From assembly GCA_023228445.1 (NCBI GenBank), contig JALOBD010000058.1:1-13071 (forward strand): a DNA stretch of 13,071 nt, read 5' to 3'. Source of the DNA: Sphaerochaeta sp. (lineage in GTDB: Bacteria > Spirochaetota > Spirochaetia > Sphaerochaetales > Sphaerochaetaceae). How positions within the stretch are numbered: position 1 is the stretch's first letter; every line of letters begins with the position of its first letter. Below are positions 6,326 through 13,071 of this stretch, piece by piece. Below the pieces are notes generated by a model, which was not told the origin of the DNA, did no database searches, and saw nothing but the letters and a program-made list of their open reading frames with translations. The position numbers were made by a program, and so were the translations under genes.

Positions 6326-7606
6326 TTATTTGCCGATCATGCGAAGCAGGAGCTCGTAGATCTGCTGGCCTCCCTGGGCCGGGGTGATCTGGCCGAACGC
6401 CACGCGCTGATAGATCAAGTACAACGTCGAGTTGAACTCGGTGTCATTGGGCACGTGGTCGGTCTCTGCCGAACTGTGCGGGCCGGCGACGTTCATATAG
6501 TCGATGACCTTCTGATCAGCCGGGGATGCCGAGCCGGCTGCACGGGCGGTGGACGATGCCGGTGTTCCGCGGTCACTGCCGAGCACGAAGGCCGCCTCGG
6601 GGTCGTTGACCAAGAAGTCGATGAACTTCACCGTCTCGGCGATATTCTTCGAATCCTTGTTCACCGCGTAGAACTGGCTTGGCGGTTGCCACAGCGCATT
6701 GGTCTCGGCCGCACCGGGCAGCTCGATGAAGGCAAGTTCATCGGTGGTCGCCGCCTGGTATCCGCTGAGCATGTTGGTCCAGAGGAAGCCGATGACGGCC
6801 TTTCCTGCGATGACCATCGAGGTATCGGCGTTGTTCTCGGCGTAGCCGGCTGCGATGTCGGCCGGAGGCACCAGGCCCTCCCTGCGGTATTCGGCAAAGA
6901 GCTCAAGGTAGCGCTGACCGTCGGCGGGGCGCACATCGGTGCTCATTGTTGCCGCATCGTAGAGCGGGGTGCCATTGTAGCGGGACCAGTACCCGAACGG
7001 CGTCGAGTTGGACGAGAGCACACCGATGTCCTGCATCGGATAGATGCCTGCCGGCAGCTTGCCCTTGAGGACCCGCAGGTACTCCTTGAACTCGGCGTAG
7101 CTCATCGCGGTCTTCGGCAGCGGGGCTCCGATGCGCTCGACCAACGACTTGTTGTAGACGAGGGCCGGCATGTTCACACCGGTGGAGATACCCACCAGGC
7201 GACCGGCGATCGTCCCGCTGTCGATGGCGGAGGGGTCGATGACCGAGAGGTTGATCTCCTTGCCCGCATGGGGGAAGAAGTCGAGCAACACATCAGCGTA
7301 GTCGGGGATGTTGCCGCCGACCTGGATGATGTCAGGTCCATTGCCACCGGCAAGCTGGGTGTCGACCTTCACGAAGTGGTCGCCCGCTCCTCCGCTGACC
7401 TCCGGGTTGACCCGGATATTCGGGTGGCGGCTCTGGTAGATGTCGATCGCCTTCTGGCTGATCTCCACCCGCTGTCCGCTTCCCCAGTACGCCCAGCGGA
7501 TCGTCGTGACGTCGCTGTCGGCTGCCTTGGTCTCCTTTGTCCCAGCACCGAAGAGCACCAGAGCCCCCAGGGTGATGAGTGCGAGAACCATCATGGTCTT
7601 TTTCAT
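6326..7606 (-). CDS. Extracellular solute-binding protein of sugar ABC importer (operon A)
   Basis: This is a 426-residue periplasmic receptor of the SBP_bac_1/COG1653 family. I choose the ATG at 7606 over the open reading upstream to 7672, because it gives a normal signal peptide (MKKTMMVLAL..., FGAG at 19-22) and has AAGGAGG (7613-7619) at the right distance; the longer form would add 22 hydrophilic residues inside the previous gene's end. Mature features include TTIRWAYWGSGQRVE (34-48), the helix KAIDIYQSRHPNIRV (52-66) and the GGNGPDIIQV block (87-96), typical of oligosaccharide-binding proteins. No lipobox cysteine follows the signal. It sits between two permeases and a probable alpha-galacturonidase, so a galacturonide ligand is likely. 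The general look also recalls oligogalacturonide-binding TogB-type proteins, from memory only. Confidence 0.92.
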   Translation of the reverse strand: MKKTMMVLALITLGALVLFGAGTKETKAADSDVTTIRWAYWGSGQRVEISQKAIDIYQSRHPNIRVNPEVSGGAGDHFVKVDTQLAGGNGPDIIQVGGNIPDYADVLLDFFPHAGKEINLSVIDPSAIDSGTIAGRLVGISTGVNMPALVYNKSLVERIGAPLPKTAMSYAEFKEYLRVLKGKLPAGIYPMQDIGVLSSNSTPFGYWSRYNGTPLYDAATMSTDVRPADGQRYLELFAEYRREGLVPPADIAAGYAENNADTSMVIAGKAVIGFLWTNMLSGYQAATTDELAFIELPGAAETNALWQPPSQFYAVNKDSKNIAETVKFIDFLVNDPEAAFVLGSDRGTPASSTARAAGSASPADQKVIDYMNVAGPHSSAETDHVPNDTEFNSTLYLIYQRVAFGQITPAQGGQQIYELLLRMIGK

Positions 7607-7624
7607 TGCAATCCTCCTTGCAAT
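7605..7624 (-). promoter_or_regulatory. Ribosome-binding site held in a hairpin loop
   Basis: ATTGCAA (7605-7611) and TTGCAAT (7618-7624) are perfect 7-base inverted repeats around TCCTCC, which reads GGAGGA on the minus strand. In the mRNA the Shine-Dalgarno core forms the whole 6-base loop, and the A and U of the AUG start codon are the last bases of the stem. It decides the start of the operon A binding protein at 7606 and may tune its initiation. Whether it folds in vivo is unknown; the stem is AT-rich. Confidence 0.6.
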
Positions 7625-7625
7625 A

Positions 7626-7641
7626 GGGGTGCTGTCACCCC
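7626..7641 (-). other. Small hairpin spanning the end of the MalG-type permease gene
   Basis: GGGGTG (7626-7631) and CACCCC (7636-7641) make a perfect 6-bp stem with a 4-base loop that includes part of the permease stop codon (7635-7637). It lies one base from the ribosome-site hairpin at 7605-7624, so the 28-base gap between permease and binding-protein genes can be almost entirely folded into two stems. No T-run follows. Confidence 0.35.
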
Positions 7642-8483
7642 TTGATTCCGGTCGTGGCGATACCACGGACAAAGTACTTCTGTAGGGAGAAGAAGAGGAT
7701 GAACGCCGGGATCAGTGAGAGCACTGACATGGCGAACATCGGTCCCCACGAAGACATGCCCGAGGAGTCCAAAAAGAGCCTCAATCCCATCGGGACGGTA
7801 TACTTGTTCGGGCTGGTCAGGTAGAGCAGCTGGTTGAAGAAGTCATCCCATGTCCACAAGAATGAGAAGAGTAGCGTGGTGATCAAGGCGGGCACGGTAA
7901 GCGGCATGATGATGCGTGTGTATATGCCGAACTTGGAGCACCCGTCTATGGTGGCCGATTCATCGATGTCGCGGGGAAGCCCCCGAATGAACTGCACCAA
8001 GAGGAAGATGAAGAATGCATCGGTGGCGAAGAACTTGGGCACGACAATCGGCAGGAAGGTGTTGATCCACCCCATCCGCCTGAACATGATGTAGCGCGGG
8101 ATCGTCGTCACGTGGGACGGCAGCATCAAGGTGATCATCATCAGCGCAAACCAGAGGTTCTTGCCCTTGAACTTCAGGCGGGCAAAGGCGAAGGCGGTCA
8201 GTGAACAGAAGATCGCATTGGCCAACGCACTGAGGATGCAGATGACGAACGAGTTCTTGAAGAAGGTGTCGAAGCCGACGATGCCGATGCCCCGCCACCC
8301 CTCCCGGTAGTTGTCGAGGGTCGCCACCGAAGGCCAGATGGAGACCTCGGTGAAGATCCGGTTGCTCGGCTTGAAGGAGGCACCGAGGAGCCAGAGGATC
8401 GGATAGAGCATCCCCAGGGCCAAGGCGATGATGAAGAGGTTGAGCACGAGGCGCTTGGCCAGGTCGGTTTGTTTCCTGTTCAT
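7635..8483 (-). CDS. Carbohydrate ABC transporter permease, MalG type (operon A)
   Basis: This is the second pore subunit of the operon A importer. The 282 residues start with a short cytoplasmic tail and a first helix at about 12-35. Further helices fit the six-helix MalG pattern. The EAA loop is DIDESATIDGCSKFG (172-186) with conserved Pro194, and the C-terminus YFVRGIATTGIKG (270-282) is a family hallmark. It begins three bases after the stop of the preceding permease, with a GGGGAG/AGTAGG ribosome site inside that gene's end, so expression is coupled. The binding-protein gene follows after 28 bases. Substrate specificity cannot be read from a permease; it is inferred from the GH4 enzyme in the operon. 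Confidence 0.93.
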   Translation of the reverse strand: MNRKQTDLAKRLVLNLFIIALALGMLYPILWLLGASFKPSNRIFTEVSIWPSVATLDNYREGWRGIGIVGFDTFFKNSFVICILSALANAIFCSLTAFAFARLKFKGKNLWFALMMITLMLPSHVTTIPRYIMFRRMGWINTFLPIVVPKFFATDAFFIFLLVQFIRGLPRDIDESATIDGCSKFGIYTRIIMPLTVPALITTLLFSFLWTWDDFFNQLLYLTSPNKYTVPMGLRLFLDSSGMSSWGPMFAMSVLSLIPAFILFFSLQKYFVRGIATTGIKG

Positions 8484-8486
8484 CGC

Positions 8487-9416
8487 CTACTCCCCGCTTC
8501 CATAGCTGACCAGCGTGCCGCTGCTCTTGAACGAGATCGCCGTCAAGACGGCGATGATGATGAGCAGCACCCACGCCATCGCCGAGGCGTACCCCATCTC
8601 GGAGAAGCCAAAGCCCTTGATGTAGAGGTAGAGGCTGTAGAACATCGTTGAGTCCAGCGGCCCACCCGACCCACCGCTGACGATGAAGGCCTGGGTGAAG
8701 GATTGGAAGGCGCTGATCATCTGCATGACGAAGTTGAAGAAGATGATCGGCGAGAGCGATGGCAGCGTGATGGCGAAGAACTGCCTGATGGGGCCGGCCC
8801 CGTCGACGGCGCTCGCCTCATAGTACTCGCGCGGGATCTGTTGCAGACCCGCCAAGAAGATGATCATCGGGCTGCCGAACTGCCAGACGGCGAGGAGGAT
8901 CAACGTATAGAGGGCATAGGTGGGGTTGCTGATCCACGCCGGCAGGTTGGTCAGCCCGAAGATGGTGTGGAGAATCATGTTGAGCAACCCGTCGCTGGCA
9001 AAGAGGCGACGCCACAGCACCGCAATGGCCACCGAGCCGCCGAGCAGCGTCGGGATGTAGTAGAGGGCCCGGTAGAGGCCGATGAGGCGCAACTTCTTGT
9101 TCATCAGCATCGCCACGACGAGGGCGAAGACGAGCTTGACCGGAACCGAGATGAAGACGAAGCGGAAGGTCACCCACATCGAGTTGAGGAAACGCTCGTC
9201 CCGGCTGAGGGTCTCGGTACCCTTGAACATCACCAGATAGTTGTTCAGGCCGATCCACTGAGGTGGGGTACGGATGTTGAACCGAGTGAAGGAGAGGTAG
9301 AGCGAGTAGCCCATCGGATAGAGGGTGAGCAAGAAAAACCCAATGAGCCAGGGGACCAAGAACATATAGGACCCCAGATTCTCCTGCAATCGTCGTTTCT
9401 TCGAAAGATTCATCAT
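8487..9416 (-). CDS. Carbohydrate ABC transporter permease, MalF type (operon A)
   Basis: This is the first gene of operon A and the partner pore subunit. The 309 residues include an N-terminal basic stretch (KKRR, 6-9), a first helix at about 18-40, and about five more. The EAA loop reads EYYEASAVDGAGPIRQFF (197-214) with conserved Pro219. YRALYYIPTLLGGSVAIAVL (115-134) is a strongly family-like block, and the general look resembles TogM-type oligogalacturonide permeases (from memory). Two ATG codons are adjacent (9414-9416 and 9411-9413); the first is preceded at 7 bases by GAGG and is preferred, but the second cannot be excluded. A candidate promoter and inverted repeats lie in the 219-base gap upstream. 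Confidence 0.92.
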   Translation of the reverse strand: MMNLSKKRRLQENLGSYMFLVPWLIGFFLLTLYPMGYSLYLSFTRFNIRTPPQWIGLNNYLVMFKGTETLSRDERFLNSMWVTFRFVFISVPVKLVFALVVAMLMNKKLRLIGLYRALYYIPTLLGGSVAIAVLWRRLFASDGLLNMILHTIFGLTNLPAWISNPTYALYTLILLAVWQFGSPMIIFLAGLQQIPREYYEASAVDGAGPIRQFFAITLPSLSPIIFFNFVMQMISAFQSFTQAFIVSGGSGGPLDSTMFYSLYLYIKGFGFSEMGYASAMAWVLLIIIAVLTAISFKSSGTLVSYGSGE

Positions 9417-9474
9417 TTGGCAGCCTCACATGCATCGAAGAAGAGCCTGTCGCCAGGTGCGCTTCAATGCATTC

Positions 9475-9502
9475 AGTATAGCGTGCCACAAAAATTGGTA
9501 AA
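9475..9502 (-). promoter_or_regulatory. Candidate promoter of operon A
   Basis: On the minus strand a -10 TATACT (9475-9480, 5 of 6 consensus) is preceded after 16 bp by TTTACC (9497-9502, 4 of 6). Transcription would start near 9468, about 50 bases before the permease ATG. The surrounding gap is AT-rich and other weak -10-like boxes exist further upstream, so the choice is tentative. Confidence 0.4.
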
Positions 9503-9511
9503 TATCTCAAA

Positions 9512-9526
9512 TGTACATTACATACA
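9512..9526. promoter_or_regulatory. TGTA-N7-TACA inverted repeat upstream of the operon A promoter
   Basis: TGTACATTACATACA has TGTA and TACA arms 7 bases apart and contains ATGTACAT (9511-9518), itself a palindrome. It lies just upstream of the proposed -35 element. The form resembles operators of GntR-family regulators, which often control uronate genes, but short AT-rich repeats arise by chance. No regulator gene is in the window. Confidence 0.3.
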
Positions 9527-9557
9527 AATAATTGACCTGCTAAATTGATAGAATATC

Positions 9558-9577
9558 GCAATTATGACGATAATTGC
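9558..9577. promoter_or_regulatory. 20-bp inverted repeat, candidate operator
   Basis: GCAATTAT (9558-9565) and ATAATTGC (9570-9577) are perfect 8-base arms around GACG. The repeat lies midway between the sensor gene stop (9636) and the operon A start (9416), about 100 bases upstream of the proposed start of transcription. It could bind a dimeric regulator of operon A; on the minus strand it is not followed by a T-run, so it is not a good terminator for the sensor gene. Confidence 0.4.
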
Positions 9578-9635
9578 TTCCCAGACATGGAAACAATGGT
9601 TTTTTTGTGCATATAAGAACAAATGCCCGTTACGT

Positions 9636-12470
9636 TCAGGAGGGTGAGTTTTCCGCTTCGAAGCGGTCGATGGTCGAAACAAAGACCTGCACGATCTGCG
9701 GGTCATAGAGGATTCCTCGGTTGTTGAAGATCTCCTCGACCGCCTCCTCCTTGGAGACCGGGGTGCGGTAGGAGCGCTCGCTGGTCATCGCATCGTAGCT
9801 GTCGGCGATGGCGATGATCCTTGCCTGGTAGGAGATCTGCTCACCCTCCAGGCCCTGGGGGTAGCCGCTGCCATCCCAGCGTTCGTGGTGCTCCAAGATC
9901 GCCTGGGCGAGGTCGCTGAACTCGCTGACGGCACTGAGGATGCGGTAGCCGATCTCGGGGTGGCGGCGCATCTCCTGCCACTCGGACCGGTCGAGGCGCC
10001 CCGGCTTGTTGAGGATTACCTCGCTGATGCCGATCTTCCCGATGTCGTGCATCAAGCCGGCGGTGCGCATCCGGTTGATCTCCCGCTCGCTGAGCTCCAG
10101 TTGCTTGGCCAAGAACGCACACAGCGCACTGACGCGCCGCGAGTGCAGGCTCTCCCGGCTGCTCTTGGCAAAGAGGGAGTTCATCAAGAGCCCCACCGAC
10201 TTGCTCTTTGCGCTCGAACTCTCGTAGATCTTGGTGCGTCCCATCATCTCCTCGGCCCGCCTGAGCGTCTGGGCCGGCAGCTCGCCAAGGTCCCGGCGGC
10301 ACGCCCAGCCGGCTGACAGGGAGAGGTGGAAGGTGGCGAACGTGATCTCCTTGGCAGCCTCCTCCACCCGCTTGATGAACGCCTCAGCGGCATCCTCCTC
10401 CCTGCCGGCCATCAAGAAGACGAACTCGTCTCCCCCATGGCGTGCGATGAGCACCCCCTCGTCCTTGTACTCCTCCAAGAGCTGGGCGGTGCGTTTGATG
10501 ACCAGATCGCCCATCTCATTGCCCAGCGTATCATTGACGAGCTTCAGGCCGTTGATATCGACAAGACCAAGGGTGAGCGGGAGGGTACGGTCCATCTCCT
10601 TGAGCAGCTCTTCGAAGTGGACACGGCTGTAGAGGCCGGTGAGGTAGTCGTGGTCGCGTTGGAAGCGCAGCTTCTCCCGATTGGCACGCTCTTCGGTGAC
10701 GTCGCGGCAGACCACGATCGCCCCGATGATCTCCCCTTCGCTGCCGCGGATGGGAGCGTAGTTGTAGGAGCCATACCACTCTATATCGGTGGAGATCTTG
10801 TGCAATCGGTACTCGGTCGTCCCACTCATCCCCGAAAGCGCACGAAAGCCCACCCACATGGTGTCATCCATCGCATGGCCGTACTCATCGTAGGCTTGGT
10901 AGAGTCCCTTGAAGCCGTGGAGGCTCGGTGGGCACTGTGCCGGGGTCGAGAAGCGATAGTAGTCGTAGAATGCATCACTGACTTGAAGGAAGACACCCTC
11001 ACTGTCAATGATGTAGACGGCATCGATCATCGAGTTGATGGCGGCATCGAGCATCGCCCTGGACTCCCCCGATGCCTGTTCGGAGATCTGTTGGTCTTCA
11101 AGCGCGCTGAGAATCATCAGGCGGCTGTGTTCCGCCTCCCGGTGCAGGCGCCTGATCTCGCCCAGCGTCATGTGACGCTCGGTGACATCAAAGCCGGTGA
11201 CCAAGTAGGAGTCGGGAAGTGGCGTGGCGCTGATCTCCAGCGTATGGCGCCCTCCCCTGCTGTCGGTGACCACGCTCTCCAGCGCCATGAGGGCCTTCGC
11301 GTCCTTGCCCTCCTGGCCCGAGCGCAAGAGGTCTTCCCAGATTGCGGCGATCGAGGCGTGCTCTCTCTCATCGGGATAGGCGCACGCAAGAAGGGTCTCC
11401 ACGGTAGCCAGGCCCTCTGGGGGGAAGCCGAAGAGCTGGTGTACCTGCGTGTTGGCACCGATGATCGTCCCGGTGCGGTCGACGAGGATTTGCGGGTTGG
11501 GCGACTTCTCGAAGAGCTGACGGAACATCTGTTCGCTGCGTTCAGTCTGTTGTTCGGCTCGCTCGCCCCGTCGCATCTGCACGATCAAGGTGACGATCCA
11601 CAGTACCAGCACCAGCAAGACCACCGACCCCGCCGCCAAGATCACCAGCAGGGTACGACGCGGGATGACCCACTCGTACCACATGGGCAGGTTCTGTTGG
11701 TAGAGGTGCTGGCGGGTGTCCTCATCGATCTGGGAGAGGGCCTTCTCCATGATTGATGCCAGCGGGGCGAGATTCTTCTGCACCGCCATGGAGAAGGTAT
11801 TGAGGTAGGGGGTGGTACCCACCACCTTCAGGCTGTCGGTCATCCCGAGGGTGGTCAGGTAGTGGTTGAGCACCATGAGGTTGCCCGTCTGGGCGAAGGC
11901 CCTCCCGCTCTCCACCAAGCGCAGCCCCTCTTCGGTGGAGGAGACCTCCACCAATTGAATCTGCGGGTAGTCGCGCTTGATCCACTCTCCAATCGAGTAC
12001 CCTTTGACGATGGCCAAGGGCCGACTTCCGATCGCCTCCAGCCCATCGATGTACCCAACCTGGCTCTTGGCCATCAACACGATCGGCATCGACAGGTACG
12101 GTTTGGTGAAGAGAAAGTGCGTCCGTCGCTCCTCGGTGGGGTTGAGCGCTACCGCCATGTCGATCGAACCGTCGATAAAGCGCTGGTACGCCTCAGTCCA
12201 GGGGGAGGCGGAGACGATCTGGAACGTGATGCCGGTCAATGCGGTAAGCTCATCGATGTACCCCTTGGAGACCCCCCTGGCCGTCCCGTTGGCTTCCACG
12301 TACTCAAGCGGCGCTTTGGCAGGGTCGTAGAGGACGGTAAAGGTGGAACGGCTTGCGAGGAAGGCCCGCTCCTGATCATCGAGCAGGGCCAAGAAATCTG
12401 CGTTCAATGCCGCCGAGAGGCGCGCAGCGAGGATGAGGAACAAGAGTGTAGCCGCTGCAGTTCGTTTCAT
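9636..12470 (-). CDS. Transmembrane sensor: SBP_bac_3 - PAS - PAS - GGDEF - HD-GYP
   Basis: This 944-residue protein should both make and degrade c-di-GMP. Residues 1-22 are a signal peptide. Residues 40-268 are a periplasmic solute-binding (Venus flytrap) domain; ALNPTEERRTHFLFTKPY (108-125) aligns with the family's ligand block, Arg115 taking the place of the carboxylate-binding arginine. A helix at 273-298 crosses the membrane. Two PAS domains follow (about 311-430 and 470-597), joined by a coiled segment. The GGDEF domain (about 605-755) has the intact signature at 679-683 and Asp638, but DEGV at 670-673 stands where the inhibitory RxxD would be. The HD-GYP domain (about 766-935) keeps His776, HD 808-809, Lys812, His837, HH 861-862, GYP 869-871 and Asp890. 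The ATG overlaps the preceding PAS gene by 4 bp. Ligand unknown; an amino acid or other carboxylate is suggested by Arg115. Confidence 0.93.
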   Translation of the reverse strand: MKRTAAATLLFLILAARLSAALNADFLALLDDQERAFLASRSTFTVLYDPAKAPLEYVEANGTARGVSKGYIDELTALTGITFQIVSASPWTEAYQRFIDGSIDMAVALNPTEERRTHFLFTKPYLSMPIVLMAKSQVGYIDGLEAIGSRPLAIVKGYSIGEWIKRDYPQIQLVEVSSTEEGLRLVESGRAFAQTGNLMVLNHYLTTLGMTDSLKVVGTTPYLNTFSMAVQKNLAPLASIMEKALSQIDEDTRQHLYQQNLPMWYEWVIPRRTLLVILAAGSVVLLVLVLWIVTLIVQMRRGERAEQQTERSEQMFRQLFEKSPNPQILVDRTGTIIGANTQVHQLFGFPPEGLATVETLLACAYPDEREHASIAAIWEDLLRSGQEGKDAKALMALESVVTDSRGGRHTLEISATPLPDSYLVTGFDVTERHMTLGEIRRLHREAEHSRLMILSALEDQQISEQASGESRAMLDAAINSMIDAVYIIDSEGVFLQVSDAFYDYYRFSTPAQCPPSLHGFKGLYQAYDEYGHAMDDTMWVGFRALSGMSGTTEYRLHKISTDIEWYGSYNYAPIRGSEGEIIGAIVVCRDVTEERANREKLRFQRDHDYLTGLYSRVHFEELLKEMDRTLPLTLGLVDINGLKLVNDTLGNEMGDLVIKRTAQLLEEYKDEGVLIARHGGDEFVFLMAGREEDAAEAFIKRVEEAAKEITFATFHLSLSAGWACRRDLGELPAQTLRRAEEMMGRTKIYESSSAKSKSVGLLMNSLFAKSSRESLHSRRVSALCAFLAKQLELSEREINRMRTAGLMHDIGKIGISEVILNKPGRLDRSEWQEMRRHPEIGYRILSAVSEFSDLAQAILEHHERWDGSGYPQGLEGEQISYQARIIAIADSYDAMTSERSYRTPVSKEEAVEEIFNNRGILYDPQIVQVFVSTIDRFEAENSPS

Positions 12471-13071
12471 AGCCCTCGCTTCTCCTCGACCGAGCCGTAG
12501 CGGCTCTCCTTGCCCGCCTCTTCGAGCAGTGCGTTGACCTCACGCTTGAGCTCGATGATCCGCTCCTCGCGATGGACCATGACCGCATACCAGCGCTGCA
12601 GCATCTCCAACTGCCGCTGGTTCTCCGCTTCGATGTGCTTTCGCTCGGTGATCTCCTGACCTTGGGCGATGAACGCCTGCAAGTCCCCACTCTCCTGGTC
12701 ATAGACGGGAGCAGCGGTCCAGAGCACCGTCTTCACCCCCCCATCCCGTTGCTTGATGTTGAGCTCGAAGGCGTTGATCCGCTCTTTGGTGGCGATGGCC
12801 GCAAACGCAGCCTCATACTCCTCTGGGTTGATGAACGGCTTGAGGAGTTCGAGGTCCTTGCCCACCAAGTGGCCCACCTCCATGCCGAAGAGCGAGGCGA
12901 AGGCGGGGTTGGTCCGCACGATGGTGTAGGTCCCATCCCAGACAACGATCGGGGCATTGGCCCGGGTGATGAGGGCCGAGAGGTAGTCGCGCGCTTCGAG
13001 CAGTTCGTGTTCAAACCGCTTTTGCTCGGTGATGTTCTCGGTGTAGAGGACCATCCCACCGGTGGTTCCGT
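12467..13071 (-). CDS. PAS-domain sensory protein, C-terminal part
   Basis: The frame is open to the window edge, so the N-terminus lies outside; the first ATG seen (13054) is inside the end of an earlier PAS domain (GGMVLYTENITEQKRFEHEL), not a start. One complete PAS domain follows (about residues 22-138 counted from that Met), ending in GQEITERK. A charged helical tail (about 138-180, REERIIELKREVNALLEEAG) and RYGS close the protein. Such tails are common in multi-PAS sensors, where a kinase often follows. Here the protein ends without kinase, GGDEF, EAL or HD-GYP domains. The 4-bp ATGA overlap with the GGDEF/HD-GYP gene suggests the two proteins work together, perhaps in one complex. What lies N-terminal is unknown. 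Confidence 0.85.
   Translation of the reverse strand, partial: GTTGGMVLYTENITEQKRFEHELLEARDYLSALITRANAPIVVWDGTYTIVRTNPAFASLFGMEVGHLVGKDLELLKPFINPEEYEAAFAAIATKERINAFELNIKQRDGGVKTVLWTAAPVYDQESGDLQAFIAQGQEITERKHIEAENQRQLEMLQRWYAVMVHREERIIELKREVNALLEEAGKESRYGSVEEKRGL

Noticed and set aside
6290..7645. 451-codon plus-strand open frame opposite the operon A binding protein
   Set aside because: Same reasoning: antisense shadow of a gene with signal peptide, ribosome site and family features.
7607..7672. N-terminal extension of the operon A binding protein to an ATG at 7672
   Set aside because: It would overlap the permease gene by 38 bases and place 22 hydrophilic residues before a normal signal peptide; the ATG at 7606 has a strong ribosome site.
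8818..9561. 247-codon minus-strand frame overlapping the MalF-type permease and its promoter region
   Set aside because: It lies in another frame of a clear permease gene, and its C-terminal part is Arg/His/Pro/Asp-rich as expected of a shadow frame.
9601..9635. Possible terminator for the sensor gene just past its stop
   Set aside because: The only homopolymer run (T7 at 9600-9606) reads as A on the minus strand and no stable stem precedes a T-run, so I do not call one.
9653..9666. 14-bp perfect palindrome CCGCTTCGAAGCGG at the end of the sensor gene
   Set aside because: It is inside the coding sequence (last codons) and on the minus strand is followed by AAAA, not T residues, so it is not a terminator; no other role is supported.

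Overview
All ten genes in this window read from the minus strand, so gene order runs from high to low coordinates. The DNA is GC-rich in genes and clearly AT-rich in the two larger gaps (4698-4924 and 9417-9635), where the promoters are expected. The gene set (two carbohydrate ABC importers, a GH4 and a GH77 enzyme, a c-di-GMP sensor) suggests a saccharolytic bacterium. Both solute-binding proteins have a cleavable-looking signal ending in FGAG..E with no lipobox cysteine. From memory this is a habit of Sphaerochaeta-like spirochaetes. That assignment is inference and needs a database search.

Region 1 (13071 to 9636): the C-terminal part of a PAS-domain signalling protein, cut by the window edge, overlaps by 4 bp (ATGA) a large membrane-anchored sensor. 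The sensor has a periplasmic SBP_bac_3-type domain, one transmembrane helix, two PAS domains, an intact GGDEF domain and an intact HD-GYP domain.

Region 2 (9416 to 4925), operon A: MalF-type permease, MalG-type permease, solute-binding protein, GH4 glycosidase. The GH4 enzyme carries the CHEV motif reported for alpha-galacturonidases (LplD class), so the best reading is uptake and hydrolysis of galacturonides, probably pectin-derived oligomers. The gap upstream holds a candidate promoter and two inverted repeats.

Region 3 (4697 to 72), operon B: solute-binding protein, MalF-type permease, MalG-type permease, 4-alpha-glucanotransferase (malQ), then a strong hairpin at the window's left edge that looks like the terminator. 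The best reading is maltodextrin uptake and cytoplasmic rearrangement. Its promoter has two copies of a CG-centred LacI-type operator half-overlapping the -35 element and spacer.

Neither importer has an ATPase gene here, so both probably use an ATPase encoded elsewhere. Hairpins without U-tracts follow both binding-protein genes. The operon A binding-protein start has its Shine-Dalgarno sequence in the loop of a perfect 7-bp stem. I see no RNA genes, mobile elements, CRISPR arrays or plus-strand genes. I found no wholly new system; the most useful leads are the CHEV enzyme, the operator/promoter arrangement, the hairpin-borne ribosome site and the sensor pair.
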